NCBI GenBank assembly: GCA_007449985.2 | Contig: VIIQ02000659.1 | Location: 374,501-438,500, forward strand | Length of the DNA stretch: 64,000 bases | Direction of reading: 5' to 3' | Source of the DNA: Desmodesmus armatus | Taxonomy: Eukaryota > Chlorophyta > Chlorophyceae > Sphaeropleales > Scenedesmaceae | Shown: positions 37,939 to 49,414 of the stretch, piece by piece | Layout: the number at the start of each line of letters is the position of its first letter | How positions within the stretch are numbered: position 1 is the stretch's first letter | The notes under the pieces: generated by a model | Databases searched by the model: none | Seen by the model: the letters and a program-made list of their open reading frames with translations, nothing else | What the model was told of the DNA's origin: nothing | Position numbers and translations under genes: made by a program

Positions 37939-40900
37939 CATTGCTGTCAACAGAAGCCAGGAGGCCGTTGATCAGCCGTGCTGCTGTGTTGAGGGCTCCC
38001 ATCACTGCTGTCTGGGCCTGCTTGGGCACAACTGGTGCACCACCATTGCCAGAGCTTGGGGCAGCACCTGTAGCAGGAGAGATGCCAGCATAGAACGTGG
38101 GATTGCATCCCTAGCTGCAGATCTAGATGCATATCTAAATGGCATAAATCTATGCCATGAGTACCCAACTGCCTTGATTGCTGCAACCGCTCTTGGCAGC
38201 ACTTGAACATGACTCTAGAGGCTGCTGATATGCAGCTGGGGGTCACACACATGTACAGCAGCATGAAGGCGGTGAGGGATTATCCCTCCCTTTCCTCCTA
38301 GTCAACAACAAGGCAGCAAGCAGAGCATCATCTATGTCACCCTGAGAATGTGTGTGTGTCCTTTGAAACAACACCTAGTTTGCATGGCAGCGCATGACTC
38401 ACTCTTGGCAGGGCTGGGCCCAGGTGCAGCAGTAGGCAGGGCAGGCATGGTTAAACCCATGCTGCCAAACACGCGGTGCTGCAGGCTGGCCTGCAGCTGT
38501 GAGCCCAGAGCTGACATGCTGTCTGACAGCTCCTGCAGAGCCTCATCACTGCTGAGCTTGTTGCTGCGTGCATCAGCCTGCAAGACCTGCAGGGCATATG
38601 AAGAGGTTCAATGTGATGTACAAACCAACTGTGTTTGCTGGCTAGTGCTGGGGAGGAGTTCAGTATGAGTAGTAGTAGCCAATACTAATGATTAGTAATG
38701 TAGGTGAAGGTCACATACCGCCAATGTCCACAGCAGCATGGTAGGGTGACACCCCAGGCTTGACTTACAGTCAACTGCAGTACAACTTGTGTTTGCGGCC
38801 TTGGCCATGTGACAACTACGCAGACTCAGGGCAGGAGCTGCTGCCAGAGATCCACCATGATTGCATTCCAGCCTGCTTCTGATAATCCCTGTCACATCCT
38901 AGGTACCAGTCTGACCTCACAGCACAGCAGGCTCACGCACACGGTTTAGGCAAGGAACCAGATTGAGCCATATCTGTTCATCACCCTACTTCATGGCAGT
39001 CTATAAGTCACCTACTGTGCTGAGCTGCACCAGCCTGGCGCATTATCTACTTTGCCATTTAACATACCAGCCGATTCTCACCTCCAGCCTCTTCACCAGA
39101 GCTGCAACTGCAGCATCCACTTGCTGGCTAGCAGCCTGAGCCATCTTTGCATCTGGCAGCCTGGTCAGGTTCTGCTTCAAAGCCTCAGCCTGCTGTTGAG
39201 CCACTGACAGCACAGCAGCGATCTCGACATCCAAGCTGCTGCTGCCACTGCGCACGTTGGCTGAAGCGGAGTCCACACGGCCGAATAGGAATGACAGGAA
39301 GTCTGAGATGGCGGTAACAGCCTGTCAGCACAGACGGAGGGTCACATCAGAGAGTAGTGAGTTGGCAGTGGATGGCCAAATTAGGTTGTCTCAGATGGCT
39401 GCACCAGCCTGTCAGCAAACACATGTGTACACAGACAGATTGGAAACCACAGCAGGGTCAGTGGTGAGCTGACCATGCATATCAAAGGTGTGACTGTACA
39501 CACGGAAACACGAAGCAGGTGAGTAATGAGCTGTCAGCATGTTTGAATGGTGTGGTTGCAGTTCAAGGCTGATAGCAGCGTCAGGGTGCCCAAACAACAA
39601 AGGCTGTCAGCACTGTTGCCCACGCAGCCCCGAAGCTGTGCCTTTCCCCAATGTGGGCTGCCGTTCAAATGACGCTGCTCTGAACTGAAGCTTGGTACTA
39701 CACTGCCATAATGCTATGACAAGGCAGGTGACAGCCCTCATAAATCTCATTCTGCAGAAACAAGATGTTTCTAGGCCTCAATCTACCTTACACTCCCTAC
39801 CGCTGACAGTCCCTTCAGCTGACAAGCTTACCTCCTTGACTGCCCCTCCAGCGGCCGCCAGCCCCTGCTCCACCCCTCCTGCCAGCACACCCTGCAGCTC
39901 CTGCAGCACCCTACTGCCACCAAGCTGCACTCCACTCTGGCTGGGAGTCGCCCTCCAGATAGCACCCCCCTCCGTCGCCGGGGTTCGAACCCCTGCCGCT
40001 GCACTGCTGAACCCACTCTGAAGCTCTGCTAGCTTTTCAAGCTTCGTTGCCTCTGCAGGCCCCAGCGCGATCAACTCCGAGCTCAGGTCTGCAGCCAGCT
40101 GCTGCAGGAGGGTTGCCAGGTGCTGTACTGCAGCCTCGGTCGATACGCCGCCCTGCTTTCCTGCCGCCTCGCGCACCATACGGGCACCTGCATTTGCCTG
40201 CTCCTGGATTCGATCCAGGGCTGCGAGGGCTTTATTGCTGCCGCTCCCGCCTCCTGATGCAGTGAGGGGAGCTCTGAGGAGGCCTAGGAGGCTGAGGAAG
40301 GCAGTGAGGAGCTGATCGACAGCCTCGCTGGCTGGCAGCTTGCCTGCTGCTGCTTGCTGCTGCAGCTGGGAAGCCAGGGATGTGAGGGCAATCATCTGTC
40401 TGTTGAGGGCTGTCATGGCCTCCTGTAGGGTATAGCATGCGGGGACAGTGGCAACAGCACGGTCGACACTCGACACTCACAACAGCACTCGGGCTGTGCC
40501 TGGTGGCCACTATGCACATTGCCACTTAAAGAAGCTCTTGCATGCACTTGCGGCTGAAACAGCAACCTGTGAGAGCAACAAGCGACTAGCTGTCCAGAGT
40601 ACGCACATAAAGCTACAAACAGCCGCCCCATCCAGGCAGCATGCAATCACACACAGCTACAGGGAGGCCTCATTCAGCTCGACCTGAGCAACTGTGGGGA
40701 CTGCTGGTGTGGGGAGAGCTTCCTGCACCCCATGAGCGCTACAGCCCTGCGCCCATCCACCCCACTCAAGCTTGTGCAATGCGCACCAGCCGCAGTCCCG
40801 ACAAACTTAGGTGCACATGCCTGCCTGGTATTGCTTGCACAGCCGTGCAGTACGTGCCGGCTGCTTAGCCTAGGGTTCCAAAGGGGTGGTGGTGGTGTCT

Positions 40901-43257
40901 GGTTGACCAGCTACATGTGACAGAGAGAGATGACACTAAGATGGCAGGCATTTAGCGTTGGTTGAGGAGGGGGCCGTGTGTGACCTCATAGTGGTCGCCA
41001 CGTCCCCACCGTAACCCCAGGTGCCAATGCACCCTGTACATGTGACAGCAGCCCTCACCTGCACCTGGCCCATCTGCAGCAGTGCTGCCGCCGGCCTGTC
41101 GCGCCCCAGCACATCCGATATCGCTGCAGCAGCCTCAGCAACGACTCCAGCAGCAGAAGCAGGCCTCACAGGGCCCTCCACAACTCCGGAAGATCCCGCA
41201 CTCAACATCAAGCCCCTGAGCTCTCCAAATGCCGCCTTGACAATGCCGTACAGCTCGTCAGCAGCCTCTGCTGCTGTCTTCACGCCCCGCTGTACATCTT
41301 GCTTCAGGGCGCTGCCTTCATAGCTTGCGCTGGAAAGGATCTTCTGCACGGCTGATGCTGCATCCCTGTTGCTGCCGGTCAGTGGGCTCAGGAGCCTGCT
41401 GATGTCACAGGTAAAGCTGTCAAGCACCTGCAGGAGTAACAGGGCAACATATCGATATGTGCTGTGAGCCTGAACTGTATGATGTTCCCTGGGTGCCTGG
41501 CTGCAGAGTGTGTTTGATCACAGCAGGTGCTGACCAGCAACTATATGATGGTTGCCTGTGTGCCTGGCTGCAGAGTGTGTTTTGATCACAAGCACTTGCT
41601 GATCAGCAACTGTATGATGGTTGCCTGTGTGCCTGGCTGCAGAGTGTGTTTTGATCACACGCACTTGCTCATCAGCAACTACACGATCGTTGCCTGTGTG
41701 CCTGGCTGCAGAGTGTGTCTTCATCACAACCTGATGCATGTAATGAGGAAACACTCTGCAGCCAGGCACACAGGCAACCATCATATAGTGACTCATGAGT
41801 GGGCAGCATTGTGGTTGACAGCAGGAGTATTGACAGTAGCATTGCAGCCAGTACTTTAGACACTGCACCAGTTGGTGATGATGCCCTAGGTGTAAGAGGT
41901 TTCTGACAGTGTTTGCATTGCTTGAGTGGAGGGAGCAGTGGTGCACCCTAAGCGGCCGTCAAGTCACAGCACAGTACACACACGCCTCCATAGCACGCGA
42001 GCAGTCAACCCTGGGAGAGGGCAGCCACCGTGCAACACAAAGAAGTGGCCCAATTCAGAGCAGTGCAGGCCGGCTCAGCATGTGCACTGCATGACACAGT
42101 TTCAAATCGTATTATTTCAAAGTTACACCTGTAGCTGTTGAAGCTCAAGCGCTCATGTCTCACGGCGGTCAGTACGTCACTCCTACCTCATCCACGACAG
42201 TGTTGAAGTCCTTAGTGCCATCTGCCAGCTCCTGTTTGAGGGCAGACAGCTGGGCACTCCAGCTGTCGGCTGCTCCATCCAGTGCACCCCAGGCATCTGC
42301 CCACAGGCCCTGCAGGGACTCTGCTGCCTCCCAGGCACTACCAGACAGATCACCCTGCAAAAATGCACACGGGCATCATCATCACACGTGCAGTGTTGGT
42401 TGATCAGGAATTTGTGTATGGTCGTGGCTGTGGTGCTTGCTACCTAGGCAGGCCTTGTATTGTATCCCCACTGTCGTCAGTTGAAGCAAGCATGTTTGAT
42501 GTCCTCCATGTTCGTCCAACTGTTTGTGGATGCGTTATTGAGCACAAATTTCATCTGGCCAGGGGTCAGGGGGCTGTCTTTCAGGTTGAAGCTATCTGCC
42601 ACCTGGCACACAGGAGGCAGTCACTGAGGGTGCGATCACAGCATGAACACGGGCTGGGTTACCTATGCAGCACTGGTTGTCACCATAATGGCAGCAGGCA
42701 TTGGGTCAGACCCACCTCATACACCAGGCGGTCCCTTGCGCCCTCCCTTGCGCCCTCTGTCAGATCATCAAAGAAGTCAATCACCACACTCGTGAAAGAG
42801 TTGGTCTTGCGAGTCCTGCCGCGACCTGCAGGTGGCAGGAATGGACGCACGCCTCAGCACGCCTGGTATGACTGTAGTGTGATTGGTGACATGCCATGTC
42901 ATGCAGTGACAGCTGGTCACTGGGTACTGTGACTGGGTCCTGCAGGGTGGTTGTAAGTTGGGGGAGGATCTTTGCTGTTGGTTGTGGTGCATGGAGGCAG
43001 CCCGCCAGGGGTAGGGTGGGGTAACTCCCTTGCTGCTTCCAGGTTGGCCCTGTGCTGCAGTTCAGCCACCCCAAGAACCAGCCACTCCGAAGAAAATCAC
43101 CAGTCTACTGTCTTCAAAAGTGTGCAAGATTGGCTTTCATACCTGCAGCCAAGGCGATGCTCCTGCGCCGGTGAGATGGTCTTGCTGCTGTCACAGATGT
43201 GACCCGCCTGTGCCCAGACGAGCAGGCTGCAGTCTGGTGTGTGTATGTTGGCTGCAT
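20266..43257 (-). CDS. Giant helical-repeat protein fused to a PLGG1-like LrgA/LrgB glycolate/glycerate carrier, 37 exons, about 3,885 aa
   Basis: Exons, 5' to 3': 43143-43257, 42716-42825, 42546-42602, 42187-42354, 41059-41427, 39832-40422, 39082-39321, 38403-38586, 37693-38067, 22 repeat exons (listed separately), 24025-24707, 23441-23740, 22217-22409, 21463-21929, 20936-21119, 20266-20627. All phases match; 11,658 nt. Residues 1-38 (MQPTYTHQTAACSSGHRRV...) are Arg/Ser/Thr-rich and lack acids, like a chloroplast transit peptide. Residues to about 736 are helical; 737-3156 are the 110-aa repeats. The last about 460 residues show many membrane segments with WYDANLGWTSQLLPLFYVPA, GAGDIIMSLVG and PRHVTDVLAADVARSVG. 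These are LrgA and LrgB landmarks of plant PLGG1, the chloroplast-envelope glycolate/glycerate exchanger of photorespiration. Normal PLGG1 is about 500 aa, so the long N-terminus is exceptional. The least certain exon is 42546-42602. Two separate genes remain possible, but I see no stop or start between them. Confidence 0.8.
22702..22706 (-). terminator. TGTAA motif inside the long intron before the LrgA exon
   Basis: If intron 22410-23440 were retained, translation would stop at TGA 23279-23281 after a second hydrophobic segment, and this motif could end a shorter transcript lacking the LrgB half. This is an alternative reading only; the spliced model is preferred because the exons flanking the intron join in frame inside a conserved domain. 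Confidence 0.25.
23626..23665 (-). repeat. 9-bp tandem repeat encoding Gly-Ser-Asn units
   Basis: ATTGCTGCC-type units repeated within exon 23441-23740 give a GSNGSNGSNGS linker just before the first membrane segment of the transporter part. Confidence 0.85.
24970..37330 (-). repeat. Array of 22 tandem 330-bp exons, each in a unit of about 570 bp
   Basis: Repeat exons of exactly 330 bp start at 24970, 25540, 26105, 26673, 27249, 27814, 28385, 28950, 29528, 30112, 30700, 31289, 31849, 32432, 33007, 33568, 34139, 34714, 35289, 35864, 36428 and 37001 (lower coordinate). Each begins G|GC AAG after GTGCAG or GTTCAG and ends GCA G|GTGAGC. Being phase 1 at both ends, any number of copies keeps frame. 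The 110-residue unit opens KAESLKAAVAAGKADPAVVV and ends DNAVAQMAG or DNAVKEMAG. It is Ala/Lys-rich and predicted helical, with no Cys, Trp or membrane segment. Every copy is open. Variants include S-to-A at residue 4 (24970, 27814), Ser-to-Arg (26673) and Asp-to-Ser (35864). Introns are also nearly identical, so the array is young. Confidence 0.95.
41494..41788. repeat. 68-bp minisatellite (4 copies) plus an inverted copy
   Basis: TGCCTGGCTGCAGAGTGTGT recurs at 41494, 41561, 41630 and 41699. Its inverted form, with the flanking GGTTGCCTGTGTGCC, is at about 41750-41788. The array lies in the intron between exons 4 and 5 of the giant PLGG1-like gene and could fold into a stem. Confidence 0.88.
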
Positions 43258-43902
43258 ATTAGGTATCTACTGATGTGCACGAGGTAACAGGGGCACAGTG
43301 CGTGCGCAGTCAACGTCACGCAGATCGAGTGTGTCAGGGGACCATTGTTCAGGGGCCCATTGTCGCCCGCTTGTCCCCCGTATAGACCTTGACGCGTAGG
43401 ATCGACGCAGGGAACACAAACTCTGCAGGATGTGGCTGGATCATCAACACTGGACGAGACGATACGGAGTCACTCTGTACTGACTGGACCATGATGGGAC
43501 CTCACGGAACCGCCGATGTCAATTGGGCTGAAATGTCACTCCAGGCCCGTTGAAATTTCAGTACGGTGGAGATATTGACATGTGACAAACTGTGCAACGA
43601 CCTGATACACATCAAGGATCGAAAGGCACACACGTCAGCAGTGTGCACAAAGGGGTGTTTAGCTGTTTCCACTCAGTGCATTGTACAGATTCACTCACCA
43701 AGAAAGAATCAAGGCACCACACTCTTCACTTGCCCCATGGGACTGGCCAGCCACCAGCAGTACTGCAGTACTCGAGGGAATAATCAACATCAACAGCAGT
43801 CAATCATGAGCATGCAACCCCTGCTTCAACTCAACAACACAATGGCCCAGTAAAACCCATTCTGAGCATCTGCACAGCCTCCTGTTGCACGAAAAACCTC
43901 AC
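43258..43902 (-). other. Spacer between two same-strand genes
   Basis: Holds the 3' flank of the upstream gene (stop at 43903) and the promoter of the giant gene (ATG at 43257). I find no clear TGTAA on the - strand here and no coding signal. Confidence 0.4.
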
Positions 43903-46541
43903 TCACAGTGTGAACAGCTCATTCCTGGCCCATTTGAGGCGCCTGCTCTGGCCACTGTAGCACACTAGCCACCTGACAAGGCCAACGGACCCATCCACAG
44001 ACGCGCTGTGAGACTCCGCCCGCCGCCTGGAGCCCTTAGGAGCAGGAACCAATGCCCCGACCTCCAGGATCACATCCTTATCACCCACTTCAGCAGGGTT
44101 CAGGCTTGCAGGCACCTTGAAGTAGCAGTTGCTGTCATACCAGACCTCAACTGCCTTAGGACCTCCCGACAGCAGGGCTTCCTTGCTGCTGCCCTGGCTG
44201 TTGCTGTAGCTGCTGTAGGTGCAGGTGCTGCCATCGTCCGAGTACTGCAGCACGCTGCACTTGTAGTTGGCGTGGGGCTTGATGTTGCTCAGGCACTCTT
44301 CACTGCTGCTGGGGTGCCTGCAGAAATGAAGCACACCGCTAGCCAGCATTAGCCATCACACCGCCACACCTATCACACCGCCAGCCATCATTAGCCATCA
44401 TTAGCTGCACTCTTTGCTGGCTGGCGTTTTGCATGCATGCCCCTGTCACGTGAACTCCTCCTTCAGCTCACCTGATGCTCTTGTGTCTGCGCTCCTCATC
44501 CGCCAGCAGCTGCTTGTGTGCACCAGGTGCAAACACATCCTGCAGGGCCTGGGGTTCAGGGTGGATGCCGGCCTCCCAGGTGTGATAGTGAGTGAGCAGG
44601 TCGCCTGAGCTGGTGTCGTAGTGCACCATCACACTCCAGCGGCTGCTGCTGCCTGGCTCAGGACCGGGGACCTGTGGTATGGGGGCATGGGATGGCACAG
44701 CGCGGCACAGCATGCATGGCAGCAGGATGTCATGCACCTCTCAGTTTTGCTTGTCGTTGAGGTGGGTTTCAGTGCTTTGCCCAGCGGAGCTCTGCCCTGC
44801 CTCCTGGAATGACAGGAAGCTTTTTGCTAAGGTCTGTGCTACTGCCCTTGGACGTCATTGTTGCGCTCAGCGCTTTCCTAGAAAGACAGGCTGTCTAAGA
44901 AGAAGGCACTGGAGTGCAGGTCCAGCACCAACCTTAGTGTCAACGCATATGCGCAACTGCATTGCTGGGATCATGCACTTACTGATAGATGCCGCATGCG
45001 GCATGTGCATTCTCATACTGTGATTGAGTGTCGATATCTTACAAGTGTCAATGCCCACAAAAATGTCCCTTCTAGCCGACTGCCCATCACCAGCCCATAC
45101 TTACCCTGAGGTACAGCCTGTTGAACCAGGAGTTGGAGGCCTCGGGCTGCCCCATCAAAGTCTGCTGCTGCCCAGCACCGCCTGTGATGACAGGCAGTGC
45201 CCCAGTGACCACCAGGTTGCCCTGCTCAGGCACTGCCAGGGTCTTGATGGTGGCGGCCAGCTTGTCATCGGGCACGGAGGCAAAGCTGGGCTACAGCGCA
45301 TTAAGATGCAGACACGACGTCCGAGTGCCGCACTGTTGAACACTGGCAGGCAGGACAGTGATTGTGTGATGATCGAGGCGTGACTTGCAGGCTGTCAAAT
45401 TGTGGCCTCAAGGCTGTGGGTTGCAGTAGCCACATGCAATGAGTGTTTGCAGCACTGTCACACAAATGCATTTAAATGGATTGTGATGTAATCCCGATGT
45501 GCCACGTGACTTGAAGTCAGGAACAGTCCCTTCGAAGGCCACAACCCCTCCAACAGCCTGTACTCACGTCCACGAGGGGTGTCTGTGCCCCCACCTCCAC
45601 CACCAATGTGTCCATGTCCAGCTGCAACTGCAGTGGGTCCTTCTGCAGCTGTGGCAGTGTGTCACGCTGTGCCTGCAGCTTGGGTGAGTTCAGATCCCCT
45701 TCCTCTGCCTTCCAGACCTGAGTGATGCCAGGCTGGTCATCCTTGGGCCTGCATGGGGGTAAGGGTTTAGGGTTTGGGGTTGAGGCAGCAGGATATAGGG
45801 CAGCAGGCGACAGCAACAGTCACTATATTGTGCATGTGTGTGATGCCAGGATGGTCATCCTTGGGCCTGCAGGGAGGAGGGGGGGGGGGGAGCAGCAAGC
45901 GGCAGCAAACTGGGACACAAAGTTGTGCGTTTGTGTGGGCCCTAGCAAGTCTGCATGGTTGTGTGTCTCTGTGGGAGGGTTTATCCTGGTGTGTAATATT
46001 ACTGCTGGTGGGACAAGGCTCGGGACCTTGCGGGCTCACATGCAACACCTGCCGCAGCTGGATCAGCCAGCGTGCATCCAGTCTGCATGTAGGAAGTGTT
46101 CCAAGGGCATATCAATGTTTCAGCTGCTCATGCACGGCAGCCCTGCTGGACCTATGGTGTGCAGCACTGCATGAGTGCATTGCTCCACATCAGGCACAGC
46201 CTGACTAAGGCACAGTCGCTGCATCGAACGTGAGCTCACTTGAAACCATAGATGATGTCGCCGTCTGCCAGTGGCTTATCCAGGGAGGGGCCCTCATAAC
46301 GGCTCCACTTGCCAGCATAGCCGGAGACAGGGGCGCGAACTGTCTCACCCATGTTTGTGCATAGGTAGGTGTGATTGCCATCTGCCGTCAAGGGGAGGTC
46401 CTCGCCTCGAGCAGATGTGTCTACGCTGGAAAGCGTATACTGCCTTGTTGGTGCAGCATGAACGGTGGTGGAAGAACGTTGGTAGCAGTGCTGCTTGAGC
46501 CTGCTCTGCAGTCCGCTGTTGGAGCACCTTAGTAACTGCAT
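43903..46541 (-). CDS. Unrecognised, probably plastid-targeted protein, 5 exons, 427 aa
   Basis: Exons, 5' to 3': 46240-46541, 45568-45748, 45105-45290, 44472-44671, 43903-44317; stop TGA at 43903-43905. Phases match (1284 nt). The start MQLLRCSNSGLQSRLKQHCY is rich in Ser/Arg/Gln without acids and runs to VHAAP, like a chloroplast transit peptide. An in-frame ATG at 46583 would add 14 residues. The mature part alternates short beta-like segments (WSVMVHYDTSSGDLL, VEVWYDSNCYFKVPASL) and has no membrane span. A lipocalin-like or other beta-barrel fold is possible, but I recognise no family and assign no function. The acceptor of exon 3 (CTGTAG) was chosen to keep frame. It is divergently paired with the DUF3172 gene, so the two may be co-expressed. 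Confidence 0.72.
45842..45869 (-). repeat. Partial copy of an exon start in the preceding intron
   Basis: The acceptor and first bases of exon 45568-45748 (GCCCAAGGATGACC) are repeated about 120 bp upstream with their own CTGCAG. Only about 28 bp are preserved, so the copy cannot act as a full exon. Confidence 0.8.
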
Positions 46542-47021
46542 TGTGGCTGGAAGACGGCAACTGCAGCAAACGTTGAAAAGCACGGTTCGGAGGATTCACA
46601 CCAGCGTGTGTGCCTGCTCAGTGCGTGTGTATATTGCGCAAACAGACACAACCTCGGGCTCCAAGGTTGTGACTGTTGACAGGCTGTGGATGACCTCATC
46701 GCTAGGCGGCTGCTCATTGATTGCCAAAACAAGTGTTGACCTATCACAGCATGGTTTACAGGGTGCTAGCGTCGGTATGCGTCGGCGAAGTTGCTGTGCT
46801 GTCTGTCCTGGGAGTTGACCAATGTCTAGAGGTTGTTTTTGCAGTTGTATCGGTGCACGTCAACGTGCCTTTTGTGAAAGTTTTTGGTTTGCACAAACGG
46901 AGCCGTCTTCCTGCTGCACCTTCATCCACCCACGCTACTGCTGCTGCTGATCGCTGCACACTTATTTCTGCCACGACGAGTACGCAGTTTGCATTGTCTG
47001 GTATCAACTCATCATAGTCAG
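46542..47021. promoter_or_regulatory. Shared divergent promoter region
   Basis: Only 480 bp separate the start codons of the unrecognised plastid protein (-) and the DUF3172 gene (+). The interval must hold both promoters and 5' UTRs. No TATA box is obvious on either strand. Confidence 0.5.
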
Positions 47022-49018
47022 ATGCGTGCTTCAGCACATCTGCAAGCAAACCGAGTGGGGCTTCCAAGCCAACAACAGCAGCAACTGTCCTGCCTCCGAC
47101 CGCTGCATGGCTCTGCAACCTCTCACCATGCAGCAGACCTGCGAAGCCGCAAACGCGTAATCTCCCACATATTTGGTAACAAAAACAGCTCTGACAGGCA
47201 GCAGCAGCAGCAGGGAGCAGCAGGGCCACCAACACAGCAAGTGGACCTTGAACGGTTGAGACAGCAAGGCGGATACGGCTATCCACCTCCACCACCTGGT
47301 GCTGCTCAGCAACAACAGCAACCCTGGCAGTGGGACCCTCCACAACAGCAGCAGCAAGCCCCCTATCAGCAGCAAGGCCAATACAGCCCACCACCGGGTG
47401 GTCCCGCCACACAAACAGGCAGCGGGGGTGACGGCAGCGGCAGCAACGGCGGTGGAGGCAGCGGCAACGATGGGGGTGGCCTAAGTGGTTACACTAAGGC
47501 CCTCATTGCAGCAGCGTTTGTGACAGGCCTGGGGGCTGGCGTGTACTTTGATGCAGAGATCAACCTGTCGCCAAACCAGGTTGCATCGACAGAAATCATT
47601 GACCGCCGCACGCCGAATGCCGAGGTTTGCATGGCATACGGCTACTCCGCTATGGTGTTTGACCAGCGCGTGTTTGTGACGTACAACCCTTTCAACCTGT
47701 ATGTCACACAGCCTGAGGTGAGCTGCTACAGCTCTTGTTGGGTGAACAGGTCTTGTTTAGTGAACAGCTCTTGTTGGTGAGCAAACACAGTAACACATGT
47801 GCTATGTGTGCGGGCATCAGCAGTGTGGGGTGCAGCTACTCAGCCGCAGTTTGCGCCCCATAAGCAGCAACATGGATAAAGATGTTGCAACCTGCGGCAG
47901 CGTCTGAGTGAGGCTTGGGGCAATTCAACAGCCCACAGCAGCAACAAGCGTAGCACAGCCAGTAGGCTCATCCTTAGACGGCCCACCTGCTTGCTGCAAC
48001 CATGCTGCCCCGCATCTGCTGTCAGCATGCAGTGTTTCCTTGCAGGTTCCTGTAGTAAACTTCAGCCGAAGTTTTTCCGAGGTATTTCATTCCATTACAC
48101 GCCAAGGACAACGGGTGGTGCGCAAAGTAGTCAAGACCAAAGCCCGCCTCTACCCTGCCTTCCCCTGCCCGCCTTCCCTCCTTGCAGGTGAAGCCTGGAT
48201 GCATCCTGCGCCGCAGCAACTTCAACGTGCTGGAGCGTGAGAACCTGGTGACTGGCAAGCAGGTGTGTCTGCTGCGCTCAGCAATGTGGTCAGCACTAGG
48301 CTTGACACTGGGGTCTGGGGCTTGGTGTCACATGGTGTCAGTGTGCTGTTATACGCTCCTGGTGCTCCATAAGGTTACAGTAGGTTCTGTATGTATGCAC
48401 TGCATGCATGCATGGCATGCGGTGTTGACAAGTTGAAGGCATGTTAGACATGTATGCAATCAAAGTGTGTTCCTCGCCAAAAATCCAAACTGAGTGTGTG
48501 TATGTGTGCAGGTGGACCAGTGTAAGAAGCGCATGAACACCTTTGGCTTTGTGGGAGACTTGTCCAAGGACCCCGAGGTGTCCTGCGTCTACCACAGCGA
48601 GGAGGCTGAGAACCAGTGAGTACATTGAAAGCCTTGTGTGGGCTAGATTTGTGGTGCTTGATGCTATCAGCCTGCATGTCACAGCTGTTGATTGCGAGAG
48701 GGTTGCAGCTTGCCTGTGCTGTGTGGAATGAACATGGTGTCTTCGTGTGTGGTGGCTGACCGACATTGCAGGAGGTGTGCACATGTGTTAGCTGCATGAC
48801 AGTGGGGCTGCACCGCGTCTGCCGTCGGGCCCAGGAGGCTCCGGCTGCCTCTGCGAATTAGTGCACTGTGTGGCTGCGCGCAAGGACCTAGCACCTCACC
48901 TTCTTCGCTTACGCTGTGCTGCTGGTGTGCTGTGGTGTGCAGGTACCTTTTGAATCCAGAGAAGGCTCTGCAGCTGGGGGAGGGCCCGCCAGCTGGAGCA
49001 GCAGGCGCCCCCAAGTAA
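47022..49018 (+). CDS. DUF3172 family plastid membrane protein, 4 exons, 316 aa
   Basis: Exons 47022-47717, 48188-48262, 48512-48615 and 48943-49018; stop TAA at 49016-49018; 951 nt in frame. The N-terminus MRASAHLQANRVGLPS with Arg/Ser/Gln and no acids fits a chloroplast transit peptide. It is followed by a Gln/Pro/Gly-rich linker and one membrane segment (KALIAAAFVTGLGAGVYF). The conserved core then reads FDAEINLSPNQVASTEIIDR, VFDQRVFVTYNPFNLYVTQP, PGCILRRSNFNVL, KKRMNTFGFVGDLSKDPEVS and CVYHSEEAENQYL. I recall this core as the DUF3172 family of cyanobacteria and plant/algal plastids; its function is not established. The frame is open from an ATG at 46884, but that extension is hydrophobic and would mask the transit peptide, so 47022 is preferred. 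Confidence 0.85.
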
Positions 49019-49409
49019 TTTATATACACTGCTGCCCCCACTTGCTGCTATGCCACCCAATCGATCACGCATGAGATTCATGCTGTCCAACAGCATGCTG
49101 CAGTGCAGTGCTGTGCTGTTGGCAGACGGTATCAGCAGACAGAATCAGCAAACAGTGTTATGCTGATTTGGCTGTGGCGGACACTACCACACATGCTTTG
49201 AGACAGCACCGGCAAGGTTGGCTTGTGCTGGACGGCTATGCGGGTGTCTGCCTTGAGTTTTCTCTGTTTTTATGTACACTATATAGACCGCATGCTGCCT
49301 GTCATGTTGCGGGCTATGATCATCATGTTCAGTGTGTGCTGATGGTTGGCTGAGAGACTATAAGAGACTCGTTCCAGGCACACCATGCACAGCAAGTCCC
49401 TTGTAGGCT

Positions 49410-49414
49410 TGTAA
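49410..49414 (+). terminator. TGTAA polyadenylation signal of the DUF3172 gene
   Basis: TGTAA followed by ATATTT, about 390 bases after the stop; typical distance for green algae. Confidence 0.55.

Noticed and set aside
46884..47021. Upstream in-frame ATG for the DUF3172 gene
   Set aside because: The extra 46 residues are hydrophobic and unlike a transit peptide; the ATG at 47022 starts a typical plastid leader.
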